A stretch of 64,000 nucleotides of DNA, taken from positions 558,001 to 622,000 of the forward strand of contig NZ_JANZKX010000003.1 of NCBI RefSeq assembly GCF_027257975.1. The letters run 5' to 3'. Within the stretch, counting starts at the first letter, position 1. Each line of letters begins with the position of its first letter. The notes beneath the pieces are model-generated. The model was given only the letters and a program-made list of their open reading frames with translations. It ran no database searches and had not been told where the DNA came from. This stretch comes from Pelomonas sp. BJYL3 (GTDB lineage: Bacteria; Pseudomonadota; Gammaproteobacteria; Burkholderiales; Burkholderiaceae_C). A program made the translations under genes and the position numbers. This document shows, one piece after another, positions 29,101 through 37,758 of the stretch.

Positions 29101-31020
29101 CCCGATGGCGAGCTCTTCGGCTACCTGGGCGTGGGCTTTGACATCAGCCGCCAGAAGCAGACCGAGGCCGAGCTGCGCGAGGCCACCGCCGCCGCCGAGG
29201 CCGCCAGCGCCGCCATGGGCCAGTTCCTGGCCAATATGAGCCACGAGATCCGCACGCCCATGAATGCGGTGCTGGGCCTGCTGCAGCTGCTGCAGCGCAC
29301 GCCGCTGGACGAGCGCCAGCGCGACTACGTCAGCAAGACCGAGCGCGCCGGGCGCTCGCTGCTGGGCCTGCTCAACGACATCCTGGACTTCTCCAAGATC
29401 GAGGCCGGCAAGATGCAGGTGGACAGCCACCCCTTCTCGCCCCAGACCCTGCTGGACGACCTGCGCGTCATCCTCACCGGCAATGTGCGGCACCGGCCGC
29501 TGGCCCTGCACTTCGAGCTGGACCCGGCCCTGCCGCCGGCCCTGCTGGGCGACAGCCTGCGCCTGCAGCAGGTGCTGATCAACCTGGGCGGCAACGCGAT
29601 CAAGTTCACGCCCGAGGGCCAGGTGCAGGTGAGCCTGCGTCGTGAACCGCCCCTGGCCGGGGACCCGCCGGGCAGCGTGCGAATGGAGTTCCGGGTCAGC
29701 GACAGCGGCATCGGCATCGATCCGGCGCATCAGCAGAAGATCTTCGAGGGCTTCACCCAGGCCGAGGCCTCGACCACCCGCCGCTTCGGCGGCACCGGCC
29801 TGGGCCTGTCCATCAGCCAGCGCCTGGTGCAGCTGATGGGAGGCCAGCTGCAGCTGCACAGCACCCCGGGCCAGGGCAGCGAGTTCTTCTTCAGCCTGGC
29901 CCTGCCGGAGGCCGACCCCGCCCAGCTGAGCGCGCCCGCGCACAGCGCCGCGCCGGCCGGCAGCTCGCGGCTGCAGGGACTGCGCCTGCTGGTGGTCGAG
30001 GACAACCACATCAACCAGCAGGTGGCCCGCGAGCTGCTGGAGGACGAGGGCGCCAGCATCGAGGTGGCCGGCAATGGCGCCCTGGCCCTGCAGCGCCTGG
30101 CGCAGGACGCCGCCTTCGACCTCATCCTGATGGACGTGCAGATGCCCGAAATGGACGGCTATACCGCCACGCGCGCCATCCGCGCCGACGCCCGCCTGGC
30201 CCATCTGCCTGTCATCGCCATGACCGCCAACACCATGGAGACCGATCGCGAGGCCGCGCGCGCCGCCGGCATGGACGGGCATGTAGGCAAACCCTTCGAG
30301 CTGGACGAGCTGGTGGCCGTGATCAACCGCCGCCTGGGGCGCATGCCGGCCACGGACGCCCCGGCGGCGGCCGCTCCGTCCGGCACCACCCAGGTCCCGC
30401 CGGCGCTGCAGGCCCGGGGCCTGGCGCTGGGCCTGGATCTGGCCGATGGCCTCGCCCGCCTGATGGGCCGGCCGGAGCGCTACCTGCGCATCTGCCGGGG
30501 CTTTGTGGACGATGCCGCCGCCCTGGCACCGCGCCTGCAGCCGCTGCTGGACGCCAGTCGCTGGACCGACGCGGCCGCGCTGCTGCACGGCCTGCGCGGC
30601 CTGGCCGCCACCGTGGGCGCGCGCCGCCTGGCCGATCTGGCCGCCCGCTGCGAGCAGGACTTCAAGAAGGGCGAGGCGGCACCGCCGGCCGAGCTCCAGG
30701 CCCTGCTGCAGGCGGCCACCCTGGCCGGGGAGCTGCTGCCGCTGGCGCTGGCCCTGCAGGCATCCGCAGAATCGGCCAGCGAGGCACCGGCCGCCTTCGA
30801 TCCGCAGCCCTTGCGTGAGGCCCTGGCCACCCTGCGCGCTCGCCTGGCTGAATCCGATATGGCGGCATTCGACCAGCTGGAGCAGCTGCGCCCCCTGTGC
30901 GAGGCGCGGCCCGAGCTGGCCGAGCCCTTCGATGCCCTGGACCGATCCATGGCCCTCCTGGATTTCGTGAGCGCTGGCCACAGCTGCGCGCAGATGCTGG
31001 ACGCCCTGCCTCATGACTGA
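26161..31020 (+). CDS. Hybrid sensor histidine kinase: CHASE, 5 PAS, HK, REC, HPt
   Basis: A 1619-residue inner-membrane sensor. Two helices (about 13-34 and 308-337) flank a periplasmic CHASE domain (about 75-245). Five PAS/PAC-type domains follow (about 350-466, 481-600, 611-724, 739-860, 870-1000). The HisKA domain has [12 protein letters not shown] with H1028; the catalytic domain shows the N box, DSGIGID and [10 protein letters not shown] (about 1210). A receiver with D1325 (LMDVQMP) and an HPt with H1476 (LLHGLRG) complete the phosphorelay. Stimulus unknown; CHASE domains bind small extracellular ligands. The 5-bp gap from the upstream regulator and the overlap with the downstream GGDEF gene indicate one operon. 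Confidence 0.95.
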   Translation: MPRFTSRWLLLRRPDGLAATVLLLGLVIAACSGIWIEQRETRSAQARFERLAERVEREVARRLQLPVYGMHGARGLFAATGQVTLPQFRAYVESRQLEQEFPGIRGFGLIERVPHEALASFVDARQREGQTDYAVQDLAPPGSPHYLIKYLEPLAPNRLALGLDLAGDATRRQAVEQAIDTGRPVLSDRLVLRQDASQSVGFLLLVPFYRPGSDPQTTEQRRRALMGLLFAPLVAHELFEQLGYVTDGQLAVSLYAGEQADAAHLVHRSEPELDEQGAVFRTWHTLTVAQRRLSVQGLSTPVFEQSSVSMAWTGVVVGGALLSAALAFATWLLASAGQRAEALAHAMTADLQRLALVARGTSNAVIATDAQLRINWVNEGFTRITGYEAEEVMGRTPAEVLSSGLAAPETLHTLAEAAREGKACRVEILNRRKDGRLNWVDTELQPVRDEDGTLTGFIEIALDITERKAAAEQLAREQLRLQSIIDGTGAGTWEWDLAHDTVRFNEEWAQMLGYTLADLDPITKQTWERLAHPEDLRRATRVLQNHLQGTTPQYEAEMRLRHRDGHWVWVMTRGKVTARDAQGQPQLVAGTHLDISGRKRVEQDLRNNEAVLEQAGRIAGLGAWQLELRPQRLHWSAQMFRIHDLDPASPQPNPEEALRFFDAETRAQINTATQALVSEGTPQDLELRLLTARGREIWVRSVTQPEFEGGRVVRIVGTLQDITERRRLEDSLRRNHDVLRSVLDNLPCGLSVFDAELRLVADNQLFRDLLAFPPQLFEAELRGEPVRFEEIIRFNAQRGEYGESQDLEATVDAIIERARQPTLHQFERTRPDGTVLDIRGAPMPGGGFVTTYIDVTQQRHAAQELAKALLLQKAVMDASSKVAIMGSNRQRIVNVFNKGAELMTGYSAAEMIGKASASALFDPAELEAYGREVSAQVGEPLGGFAALVHPSQLGREVECHYVRKDGSSFPALRVVTEMRTPDGELFGYLGVGFDISRQKQTEAELREATAAAEAASAAMGQFLANMSHEIRTPMNAVLGLLQLLQRTPLDERQRDYVSKTERAGRSLLGLLNDILDFSKIEAGKMQVDSHPFSPQTLLDDLRVILTGNVRHRPLALHFELDPALPPALLGDSLRLQQVLINLGGNAIKFTPEGQVQVSLRREPPLAGDPPGSVRMEFRVSDSGIGIDPAHQQKIFEGFTQAEASTTRRFGGTGLGLSISQRLVQLMGGQLQLHSTPGQGSEFFFSLALPEADPAQLSAPAHSAAPAGSSRLQGLRLLVVEDNHINQQVARELLEDEGASIEVAGNGALALQRLAQDAAFDLILMDVQMPEMDGYTATRAIRADARLAHLPVIAMTANTMETDREAARAAGMDGHVGKPFELDELVAVINRRLGRMPATDAPAAAAPSGTTQVPPALQARGLALGLDLADGLARLMGRPERYLRICRGFVDDAAALAPRLQPLLDASRWTDAAALLHGLRGLAATVGARRLADLAARCEQDFKKGEAAPPAELQALLQAATLAGELLPLALALQASAESASEAPAAFDPQPLREALATLRARLAESDMAAFDQLEQLRPLCEARPELAEPFDALDRSMALLDFVSAGHSCAQMLDALPHD

Positions 31021-32038
31021 GCGCCTCTTCGACTTCAAGCTGCCCCTGGACCGCAAGCCGCGCCTGCTGCTGGTGGACGACCTGCCGCCGAACATCCAGG
31101 CCCTGCACCAGGTCTTCGCGGCCGACTGCCAGGTGCTGATGGCCACCAGCGGCAAGCAGGCCCTGGCGCTGTGCGCTCGCCAGCAGCCCGACCTCATCCT
31201 GCTGGACCTGATGATGCCGGGCATGGACGGCTTCGAGGTCTGCCGCCGCATCAAGGCCGATCCCGCCCTGGCCGACATCCCGGTGATCTTCCTGACCGCC
31301 GACCAGGACGAGGCCACCGAGGAGCGCGGCCTGGAATGCGGTGCGGTGGACTTCGTCACCAAGCCCTTCCGGCCCTCGGTGATGCGCAGCCGGGTCAAGA
31401 CCCACCTGACCCTCAAGTTCCAGAACGACCTGCTGCGCCAGCAGGCCCTGATCGACGGCCTGACCGGGCTCTACAACCGCCGCTTCTTCGACACGCGGGC
31501 CCAGGCAGAGCTGCAGCGCGCCCAGCGCAACGGCAGCAGCCTGGCCCTCCTGCTGGTCGATGTGGACTTCTTCAAGCACTACAACGACCACTACGGCCAC
31601 CTGGCCGGCGATGACGCCCTGCGCGCGGTGGCCACGGCCCTGCGCAGCCAGCTGAGGCGCCCGGGCGACCTGGCCTTTCGCTACGGCGGCGAGGAGTTCG
31701 CCGTGCTGCTGGCGGAGACCGGGCTCGAAGGCGCCCGCCTGGTCGCGCAGGCGCTGGAGGGCGCGGTGCGCGCGCTGGCGATGCCGCATGCGCAGTCCGA
31801 GGCCGCGCCGGTGCTGAGCGTCAGCATAGGCGGCGTCTGCAGCACGGCAGCGCAAGACCTGACCCTGGCCGACTGGATGCTGCAGGCCGACCAGCAGCTC
31901 TACCTCGCCAAGGCCCAGGGCCGCGCGCGCGCCCTGGTCGAGCCACTGGCCGCGCCGGGCACTGGAGACGGGCGCGGGCTCAGCCCGCGGCCGGCGTCGC
32001 CAGCCGGCCGCGCAGCCAGCGCATCAGACGGCCGATGA
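31013..32038 (+). CDS. Response regulator diguanylate cyclase (REC-GGDEF)
   Basis: A 341-residue enzyme that makes cyclic di-GMP from GTP. The receiver has D65 (LILLDLMMP) and the K in TKPF. The GGDEF domain carries the active-site GGEEF at 225-229 and an inhibitory RxxD I-site at R216-D219 five residues upstream, so product inhibition is expected. It overlaps the kinase stop by 8 bp, so it is probably the output of the CHASE-kinase relay. Its last 59 bp overlap the 3' end of the convergent NTF2-like gene. Confidence 0.95.
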   Translation: MTERLFDFKLPLDRKPRLLLVDDLPPNIQALHQVFAADCQVLMATSGKQALALCARQQPDLILLDLMMPGMDGFEVCRRIKADPALADIPVIFLTADQDEATEERGLECGAVDFVTKPFRPSVMRSRVKTHLTLKFQNDLLRQQALIDGLTGLYNRRFFDTRAQAELQRAQRNGSSLALLLVDVDFFKHYNDHYGHLAGDDALRAVATALRSQLRRPGDLAFRYGGEEFAVLLAETGLEGARLVAQALEGAVRALAMPHAQSEAAPVLSVSIGGVCSTAAQDLTLADWMLQADQQLYLAKAQGRARALVEPLAAPGTGDGRGLSPRPASPAGRAASASDGR

Positions 32039-32429
32039 GGGGCAGCTTCTCGTAGAGCTCCTCGGCGGCATCCCAGTAGTCGCGGTGCGCCAGCACCTGG
32101 CCCTGCGCGCCATAGCGGATGCAGCTGGCGCCGTGGATGTGCCAGGTCTTGCCCCCGGCCTCGCGGAGGAACTCGAAGTCCCAGGTGATGAAGGCCATGT
32201 CGCCCTCGGTGACGGTGTGCTGCACCGTGAAGCGCGGGGCCACGAGCACCTCGAACATGTGGCCGAAGATGCGCTGGATGGGCGCGCGGCCATGGACCTC
32301 GTTGAAGGGGTCCTTGAAGGTGGCGCCCTCGTCGTAGAGCTGCATCAGCGCCGGCAGCGTCGAGGGGCTGAGGGCCTCGTAGGCCTGCACAAGGCGGGCG
32401 GTGCGGGGGTCCAGGGACAGGGCGGACAT
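31980..32429 (-). CDS. NTF2-like/SnoaL-fold protein
   Basis: A 149-residue soluble protein of the nuclear-transport-factor-2 fold (a cone-shaped pocket that either binds a ligand or does chemistry). Features include ALSPSTLPALMQLYDEGATFKDPFNEVHG, FTVQHTVTEGD and a WDFEF strand. It is probably the last gene of the lipid-modification operon on the minus strand, 39 bp after the SDR. It converges on and overlaps the GGDEF gene. Specific function unknown. Confidence 0.85.
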   Translation of the reverse strand: MSALSLDPRTARLVQAYEALSPSTLPALMQLYDEGATFKDPFNEVHGRAPIQRIFGHMFEVLVAPRFTVQHTVTEGDMAFITWDFEFLREAGGKTWHIHGASCIRYGAQGQVLAHRDYWDAAEELYEKLPLIGRLMRWLRGRLATPAAG

Positions 32430-32468
32430 GGGCGGACTCGTCAGTGGGGCGGTGCTGCGGTCCCGGCC

Positions 32469-33245
32469 TCAGGCGCCGGTGGCGCGCCGGACCGCAGCGA
32501 AGTACCAGGCATCCGGCAGGAGGCGCAGCCAGCGCATCCAGCGGGTGAAGCGCCGGGGGAAGTGGATCTCGAAGCGGCCCTGCGCCCAGCCGCGCAGCAT
32601 CTCCTGCGCGGCCTCTTCGGCGCTGATCAGGGCCGGCATCTCGAAGTCATTCTGCCGCGTCAGGGGCGTGGCCACGAAACCGGGGTTGACGATGGACACA
32701 CCCAGCCCGCGCGGCCGCAGGTCCAGGTGCAGGACCTCGGCCAGGTTCTGCAGCGCGGCCTTGGTGGGCCCGTAGGCCAGGGCCCTGGGCAGGCCGCGGT
32801 AGCCCGCCACGCTGCCCACGAAGCTCAGATGCCCCGCACCCGCGGCCAGCAGGGGCGGCAGGATGGCCCCCAGCAGGTGCAGGGCGCCACGGTAGTTGAC
32901 GTCCAGGTGCTTCTGCAGCTCGACGGGGTCCAGCGCCGTCGCATGCTGCGGCCGGTAGTGGCCGGCGCAGTAGACCACCAGGGCCGGCGCGCCGCCCGCC
33001 CAGGCCAGCACCTGGGCCGCGGCCTGCTGCAGGGACTGCGCGTCGGTCACGTTGAGCGGCAGGGCATGGCTGCCGGGGTGCGCCGCCGCGAACTCGCGCA
33101 GGGCCCGCTCGCTGCGCGCGGACACGATCACGCGTGCGCCCTCGCGATGCAGCGCCTCGGCCAGCGCCCGGCCGATGCCCGTGGAGGCGCCCACCAGCCA
33201 GACCCACTGGCCGGCCCAGTCGCGCAGGGGCGGGTTCAGCGGCAT
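32469..33245 (-). CDS. Short-chain dehydrogenase/reductase (SDR)
   Basis: A 258-residue classical SDR that oxidises or reduces a carbonyl/alcohol with NAD(P). The cofactor motif is GASTGIG (about 19-25); the catalytic Ser is in FVGSVAG and the Tyr-xxx-Lys in AYGPTK. A hydrophobic C-terminal part with several Arg/Trp suggests membrane association. It overlaps the DUF3833 gene by 10 bp. Context implies a lipid-derived substrate. Confidence 0.92.
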   Translation of the reverse strand: MPLNPPLRDWAGQWVWLVGASTGIGRALAEALHREGARVIVSARSERALREFAAAHPGSHALPLNVTDAQSLQQAAAQVLAWAGGAPALVVYCAGHYRPQHATALDPVELQKHLDVNYRGALHLLGAILPPLLAAGAGHLSFVGSVAGYRGLPRALAYGPTKAALQNLAEVLHLDLRPRGLGVSIVNPGFVATPLTRQNDFEMPALISAEEAAQEMLRGWAQGRFEIHFPRRFTRWMRWLRLLPDAWYFAAVRRATGA

Positions 33246-33799
33246 GTCGCGGCCCCCGGCTCGTCCTTGGTGAACACCAGGGTCACGTCGCCCAGGTGCA
33301 GGCCCCACTTGCTCATGGCCGAGCGGTTGAGCACGGTGCGCTCGTCCATGCGGAACATCCAGTCGTCCAGGGCGACCTCCCAGACGCGGCCGTCCACGGG
33401 CAGGGCCAGGGTGTACTTCCACTGGAAGGCATTGCCGGCCTGCGCGCCGCGGGCCTCGCCCACGACGTCGTCCGCCTGCCCGCTGTAGCGGCCCTGGCCC
33501 AGGTGGCGCAGGCGCCAGACACGGCGCTGGGTGCTGCCGTCGCTGTAGGTGAAGTGCTCGTCCAGCGTGCCCTCCTCGCCCTGCCAGCGGCCTTCCATGC
33601 GCACGTGGAAGCGCTTGACGACGCGGCCGGCGCGGTCCGTGAACAGCCCCTGCGCCTGCAGGCAGCCCTGCAGATAGTTGCGCAGGTCCAGCGTGGGCTG
33701 CTCCTGGGCATAGTCCTGCACCTGCGGGCCGGCGCAGCCGCTGAGGGTGGCCGCCAGGACCAGCGGCGCGAAGAGGCTGAGGGTGCGCTTGAGCTTCAT
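33236..33799 (-). CDS. DUF3833 family lipoprotein
   Basis: A 187-residue exported protein starting MKLKRTLS. The signal peptide carries a lipobox (LSGC, Cys about residue 22). The mature domain shows a beta-barrel-like pattern typical of DUF3833 (FHVRMEGRWQGEEGTLDEHF, WRLRHLGQGRYSG, KYTLALPVDGRVWEV), probably lipocalin-like. It may bind a lipid in the periplasm. It has GGAG before the start and overlaps the upstream MFS stop by 4 bp. Confidence 0.9.
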   Translation of the reverse strand: MKLKRTLSLFAPLVLAATLSGCAGPQVQDYAQEQPTLDLRNYLQGCLQAQGLFTDRAGRVVKRFHVRMEGRWQGEEGTLDEHFTYSDGSTQRRVWRLRHLGQGRYSGQADDVVGEARGAQAGNAFQWKYTLALPVDGRVWEVALDDWMFRMDERTVLNRSAMSKWGLHLGDVTLVFTKDEPGAATCR

Positions 33800-35109
33800 G
33801 TGGTCGTACTCCAGGAAGGATGGGCCCGCTCCAGCCGCCACAGCAGCGCCAGCGCAAGCCCCTTGAGCGCGCAGGGCAGGCCGGCGTAGGCCCAGGCCAG
33901 GGTGTCCAGCGCTGCGGCATCACGCGTGCCGGGGGCATAGCCCAGACTGCCCAGCGCCGGCAGCGCCAGGCCCGCGGCCAGGGCGAGGTTGAGCTTGCTG
34001 GCGCAGGTCCACCAGCCAAGGAACTGGCCTTCCCGGCCCGGGCCGTCGGGATGGCGATGGATCAGGCCGGTCAGCAGCGCGGCGGGCAGGGCCAGGTCCG
34101 CCCCCAGCGCCAGCCCGCTGGCCAGGCACACGAGCAGAAAGGCCGGCGCATCCCCTGCGGCCAGCCAGGGCGTGGCCGCGAAGCCCAGCACGCTGAGCGC
34201 CATGCCCGCACGCCAGGCCGGAGCCAGGCCCACGCGCGAGGCCAGCGCCGCCCAGGCAGGCAGGCCCAGGGCGCCGGCGGCGAAATAGGCCAGCAGCAGC
34301 GCTGGCTGCCACTCGGCGGCCATCAGACGGTCGCTGACGAAGAAGGGCAGCAGCGTGGCAGGGATCGCACTGGCGGTGCCATTGATCAGGAAGACGGCGA
34401 GCAGGTGACGGAAGTCGGCCTGCCGCCAGGGCGAGCGCGGCTTCGCGCCGTGCCGGGCCGGTGGCAAGGACGGCGGGGTCGGCGCCGCCAGCCTGTGCAG
34501 GCCCCACAGCCCCACGACCAGCGCACCCGCCAGGACCAGGCTGCTGCCGCCCGTGCCCAGCCACCAGGGCAGACCGCTGGCCACCAGCACGCCCAGCAGG
34601 GTGGCGCCCTCGCGCCAGGCGGTGACCCGCGTGCGCCAGGCCACGCTGCCGCCCCAGCGCGTGCCCCAGCCCTGGTGCAGCAGGCTCAGGGCGCTGAAGG
34701 CCAGGGTGCAGACGCTCAGGCTGGCCATCAGCCAGCCCCAGGCGCGGTGCCAGTCGCCGGCGGGCGGCTGCCACAGCGCGGCAAAGGCCAGGGCGAGCAG
34801 CAGGGCCAGCAGGGCCGCCGCACGCCAGGCGGGCCCGGCCCCTCGCTGCAGCAGGCCGTCGGCACGCCGGCCGAGCCAGGGGTCGATCACGGCATCCAGG
34901 GCCCGCAGGCCCAGCAGGGTGGCGCCCAGCACGCCCAGGGGCACACCCGCCTGCGTGGCGTAGTGATGCGGCAGGCTCACGTAAAGCGGCAGGGACACGA
35001 AGGCCAGGGGCAGGGCCAGCGCGCCGTAGGCCAGGCCCTGACGCCAGGGCAGCGACGCCACATCGGCGCCGGCGTGCCTCGGTTCGATCGAAGGGCGGGC
35101 CGTGTCCAT
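33796..35109 (-). CDS. MFS transporter, GPH/MelB-like
   Basis: A 437-residue integral membrane protein with 12 predicted helices and the layout of the glycoside-pentoside-hexuronide:cation symporter group (early LRALDAVIDPWLGRRADG loop, matching the GxxxD(x)RxGRR pattern). In this operon the substrate is more likely a lipid or lipid precursor than a sugar; that is inference from context. Overlaps the DUF3833 start by 4 bp (ATGA). Confidence 0.9.
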   Translation of the reverse strand: MDTARPSIEPRHAGADVASLPWRQGLAYGALALPLAFVSLPLYVSLPHHYATQAGVPLGVLGATLLGLRALDAVIDPWLGRRADGLLQRGAGPAWRAAALLALLLALAFAALWQPPAGDWHRAWGWLMASLSVCTLAFSALSLLHQGWGTRWGGSVAWRTRVTAWREGATLLGVLVASGLPWWLGTGGSSLVLAGALVVGLWGLHRLAAPTPPSLPPARHGAKPRSPWRQADFRHLLAVFLINGTASAIPATLLPFFVSDRLMAAEWQPALLLAYFAAGALGLPAWAALASRVGLAPAWRAGMALSVLGFAATPWLAAGDAPAFLLVCLASGLALGADLALPAALLTGLIHRHPDGPGREGQFLGWWTCASKLNLALAAGLALPALGSLGYAPGTRDAAALDTLAWAYAGLPCALKGLALALLWRLERAHPSWSTTT

Positions 35110-35117
35110 GGGCAGGC

Positions 35118-35720
35118 TCAGCCGGGCAGGCCCAGCAGCGACTGGCGCAGGGCCGGCGCCGAGCTCTGCGGCGCCAGCCAGATGCCGAAGAAGAGGCGCG
35201 CATAGAGCGGGTCCGCCAGCTCCGCGGTCGGCCGGCCGTTGTGGAAGAAGCGCACGCCGCCCTGGCCGTCATGCCAGCCCAGCAGGCGGTCGCCCGGCTT
35301 GACGTCGGGGAAGGCCTTCCTCATGAGGGCCAGCCATTGCTGGGCCTGCGCCTCGCTGAAGGAGCCCACGCGGCGCATCTCGGCGATGGAGCGCTCGGCG
35401 ATGGCGCCGCCCTCCAGGCGCCGGTCATAGCTGAGCACCAGGCCCAGGCGCTGGCTGGCGTAGTCCTCCGGCGTGAAGGCGGGCAAGGTCCAGAGCCGGG
35501 CCTCGTAGACCCGCAGGCCGAAGAAGCGCAGCACGCCGCTGCCCCGCAGGCGCGCCTCGGGCAGCAGGGGCTGGAGCTCCTCGGGCATGGCAGGCGGGGC
35601 GGTCGAGGCCGGGCCGGCGGCAGCCGGGGGAGCGGAGGAAGTGGTGGTGGCCATAAGCGTCCAGGGCATCGAGCAAAGCGCCGCGCACAGCGCACGGCGG
35701 TGCAGGCGGCGGGGGTTCAT
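35118..35720 (-). CDS. Chalcone-isomerase-like exported protein
   Basis: A 200-residue protein with an N-terminal signal-like helix (RALCAALCSMPWTLMA) and a chalcone-isomerase-like domain: LRGSGVLRFFGLRVYEARLWTL, then YDRRLEGGAIAERSIAEM, and a C-terminal GWHDGQGGVRFFHNGR. In bacteria these domains occur in lipid-metabolism operons and are unlikely to act on flavonoids. It overlaps the CFA-type methyltransferase by 4 bp. Confidence 0.87.
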   Translation of the reverse strand: MNPRRLHRRALCAALCSMPWTLMATTTSSAPPAAAGPASTAPPAMPEELQPLLPEARLRGSGVLRFFGLRVYEARLWTLPAFTPEDYASQRLGLVLSYDRRLEGGAIAERSIAEMRRVGSFSEAQAQQWLALMRKAFPDVKPGDRLLGWHDGQGGVRFFHNGRPTAELADPLYARLFFGIWLAPQSSAPALRQSLLGLPG

Positions 35721-36988
35721 GGGGCGGGCTTTCTGAGGGTGAACTGCATCACGTCGGTGTTGCCGGTGTCGAAGGCAGCTTCGCAGTAGGCCAGGTAGAA
35801 GGTCCAGATCTTCTCGAAGCGCGCATCGAAGCCCAGGGCGCGGACCTGGGGCAGCGTGCGCAGGAAGTCGGCATGCCAGCGGCGCAGGGTCTCGGCGTAG
35901 TCGCGCCCGAAGGCCAGGCGGTTCTCGACCACGAAGCCCGCGCGGCGCGCCTCCGCCTCGAAGGCCGAGGGGCTGGGCAGCAGGCCGCCGGGGAAGATGT
36001 ACTGCTGGATGAAGTCCGTCGAGCGCAGGTAGCGCGGGAAGAGGTCGTCGCGGATGGTGATGCTCTGGATGCAGGCGTGGCCGCCGGGCTTGAGGCAATC
36101 CCACAGCGTCCGGAAGTAGCCGCGCCAGTACTCATGACCCACGGCCTCGAACATCTCGATGGAGACGATGGCATCGAAGGGCTGCTCGCGGTGCTGCGCG
36201 GGCAGGTCGCGGTAGTCCTGGTAGCGCAGGTCCACCCGGTCCTGCAGGCCGGCCGCGGCGATGCGCTCGCGGCCCCATTGCAGCTGCTCGCGGGACAGGG
36301 TCACGCCGGTCACCTCGGCACCGAACTCGCGCGCCGCCAGCTCGGCCAGGCCGCCCCAGCCGCAGCCGATCTCCAGCACGCGATGCCCCGGCGCCACCCG
36401 CGCCTCGCGCAGGGTGCGGCGCAGCTTGGCGTCCTGCGCGTCGATCAGGGCCACCTCGCGGGGCTCCCGGCCCTCGAACCAGGCGGCGCTGTAGCTCATG
36501 CCCGGATCCAGCCAGAGGCGGTAGAAGTCATTGCCCAGGTCGTAGTGGGCGTGGATGTTCTTCTCGCTGCCGGCCCGTGAATTGCGCTGGCGCAGGTGCT
36601 TGAGACGGTACAGCAGACGCCCCCACCAGCGGCCGTAGACCAGCTGCTCGATGTGCTCGCGGTTGACGATGCACAGGCGCAGCAGGGCGGCGAGGTCGGG
36701 CGTGTCCCACTGGCCGTCGATGAAGCTCTCGGCCAGGCCGATGTCACCGGCCTTGAGCGTGCGCTCGAAGACCTGCCAGTCGTGCACCACCAGCTGCGCC
36801 CGCAGCGCAGCCTCGCCGCCGTGGCTGGGGTTGCCGAGCAGCAGCGTGTCGCCGTCAGGCAGCTGCAGGCTCAGCTGGCCCTGGGGCAGGCGCTGCATCA
36901 GGCGCAGCACGCGCCGGGCCGAGGGAGGGACGGTCGCGCGGCGATGCACGGCCGCGCTGTTCAGGAAGGTCTCTTGGCTCATGGTCAT
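35717..36988 (-). CDS. Cyclopropane-fatty-acyl-phospholipid synthase family methyltransferase
   Basis: A 423-residue enzyme that transfers a methylene or methyl group from SAM to the double bond of membrane phospholipid acyl chains. An N-terminal helical lipid-binding region precedes the SAM motif VLEIGCGWGG (about 195-205), then the CFA motif IVSIEMFEAVGHEYW and the C-terminal QQYIFPGG. Length is typical of the family. The start overlaps the DUF1365 stop (ATGA). Paired with DUF1365 and a FAD oxidoreductase, as in known photooxidative or lipid-remodelling operons. Confidence 0.95.
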   Translation of the reverse strand: MTMSQETFLNSAAVHRRATVPPSARRVLRLMQRLPQGQLSLQLPDGDTLLLGNPSHGGEAALRAQLVVHDWQVFERTLKAGDIGLAESFIDGQWDTPDLAALLRLCIVNREHIEQLVYGRWWGRLLYRLKHLRQRNSRAGSEKNIHAHYDLGNDFYRLWLDPGMSYSAAWFEGREPREVALIDAQDAKLRRTLREARVAPGHRVLEIGCGWGGLAELAAREFGAEVTGVTLSREQLQWGRERIAAAGLQDRVDLRYQDYRDLPAQHREQPFDAIVSIEMFEAVGHEYWRGYFRTLWDCLKPGGHACIQSITIRDDLFPRYLRSTDFIQQYIFPGGLLPSPSAFEAEARRAGFVVENRLAFGRDYAETLRRWHADFLRTLPQVRALGFDARFEKIWTFYLAYCEAAFDTGNTDVMQFTLRKPAP

Positions 36989-37758
36989 CGACTCACCAGT
37001 TCAGACGGGGCGGATGGCTTGGAGAAGAAGGGCACGCGCTTGCACAGGAGGCGCAGCGCCTGCCAGTGGATGCGCAGCACCACGCCGAAGGTCATCAGGG
37101 GCAGGCCCCAGAAGGCACGACGGACGGCGCCGGGCGTGAGCGGCTGCAGCAGGCCGGCCTGGCTGGTCTGCAGCAGCAGGCCCTGGGCATCGCGCAGGTC
37201 CACGGCGGCCCGGCACCAGGCGGGTTGCCCCTGCGCATCCAGGCGCCGGTCGAAGCGGAAGGTGTAGTCCCCCTCGACACGGCAAAACGGGGAGACATGA
37301 AAGACCTTGCGCGCCGACTGCGGCTGCCCGAAGGCCAGGCCTGGCCCGTCCAGCAGATAGACGTGACGCTCACCGAAGGTGTTATTGACCTCCGCCACCA
37401 CGGCGGCCAGGCTGCCGTCTTCGCGGTGGGCGTACCAGAAGCTCACTGGCTTGAAGGCAAAGCCCAGCACACGCGGGAAGGTCTGCAGCCAGACTTCGCC
37501 GGTGGCGTCTGACACGCCCTCGGCCAGCAGCAGGCGGTCGAACCAGGCCAGGGCATCGCCGCCGCCGTCGCCATGGTCCCGGTCGTGGAAGCTCAGCAGG
37601 CCGCGGCGGTTGCGCCGCAGGGCTTCACAGGGCCTGGCGCGCAGCTGGCGCAGGGGCAGCAGCAGGAAGTAGCCGGGGTAATGGAAGGCATGCAGGGCCG
37701 GCCGCAAGCGGCGGTGCCACACCGTCCCCAGGCCCAGCTGGGCACCGGGCGTGCTCAT
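36985..37758 (-). CDS. DUF1365 family protein
   Basis: A 257-residue protein of the DUF1365 family. Visible features are an N-terminal HRRLRPALHAFHYPGYF pattern, a GFAFKPVSFWYAHREDGSLAAVVAEVNNTFGERHVYLL stretch and a C-terminal amphipathic region. Function unknown; in many Proteobacteria it is encoded between a FAD oxidoreductase and a CFA-type synthase, as here. It overlaps both neighbours by 4 bp, so it is translationally coupled. Confidence 0.92.
   Translation of the reverse strand: MSTPGAQLGLGTVWHRRLRPALHAFHYPGYFLLLPLRQLRARPCEALRRNRRGLLSFHDRDHGDGGGDALAWFDRLLLAEGVSDATGEVWLQTFPRVLGFAFKPVSFWYAHREDGSLAAVVAEVNNTFGERHVYLLDGPGLAFGQPQSARKVFHVSPFCRVEGDYTFRFDRRLDAQGQPAWCRAAVDLRDAQGLLLQTSQAGLLQPLTPGAVRRAFWGLPLMTFGVVLRIHWQALRLLCKRVPFFSKPSAPSELVSR

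Noticed and set aside
26131-31416. 1761-codon minus-strand open frame across the hybrid kinase
   Set aside because: Antisense to a kinase with all catalytic motifs; composition is typical of a shadow frame.
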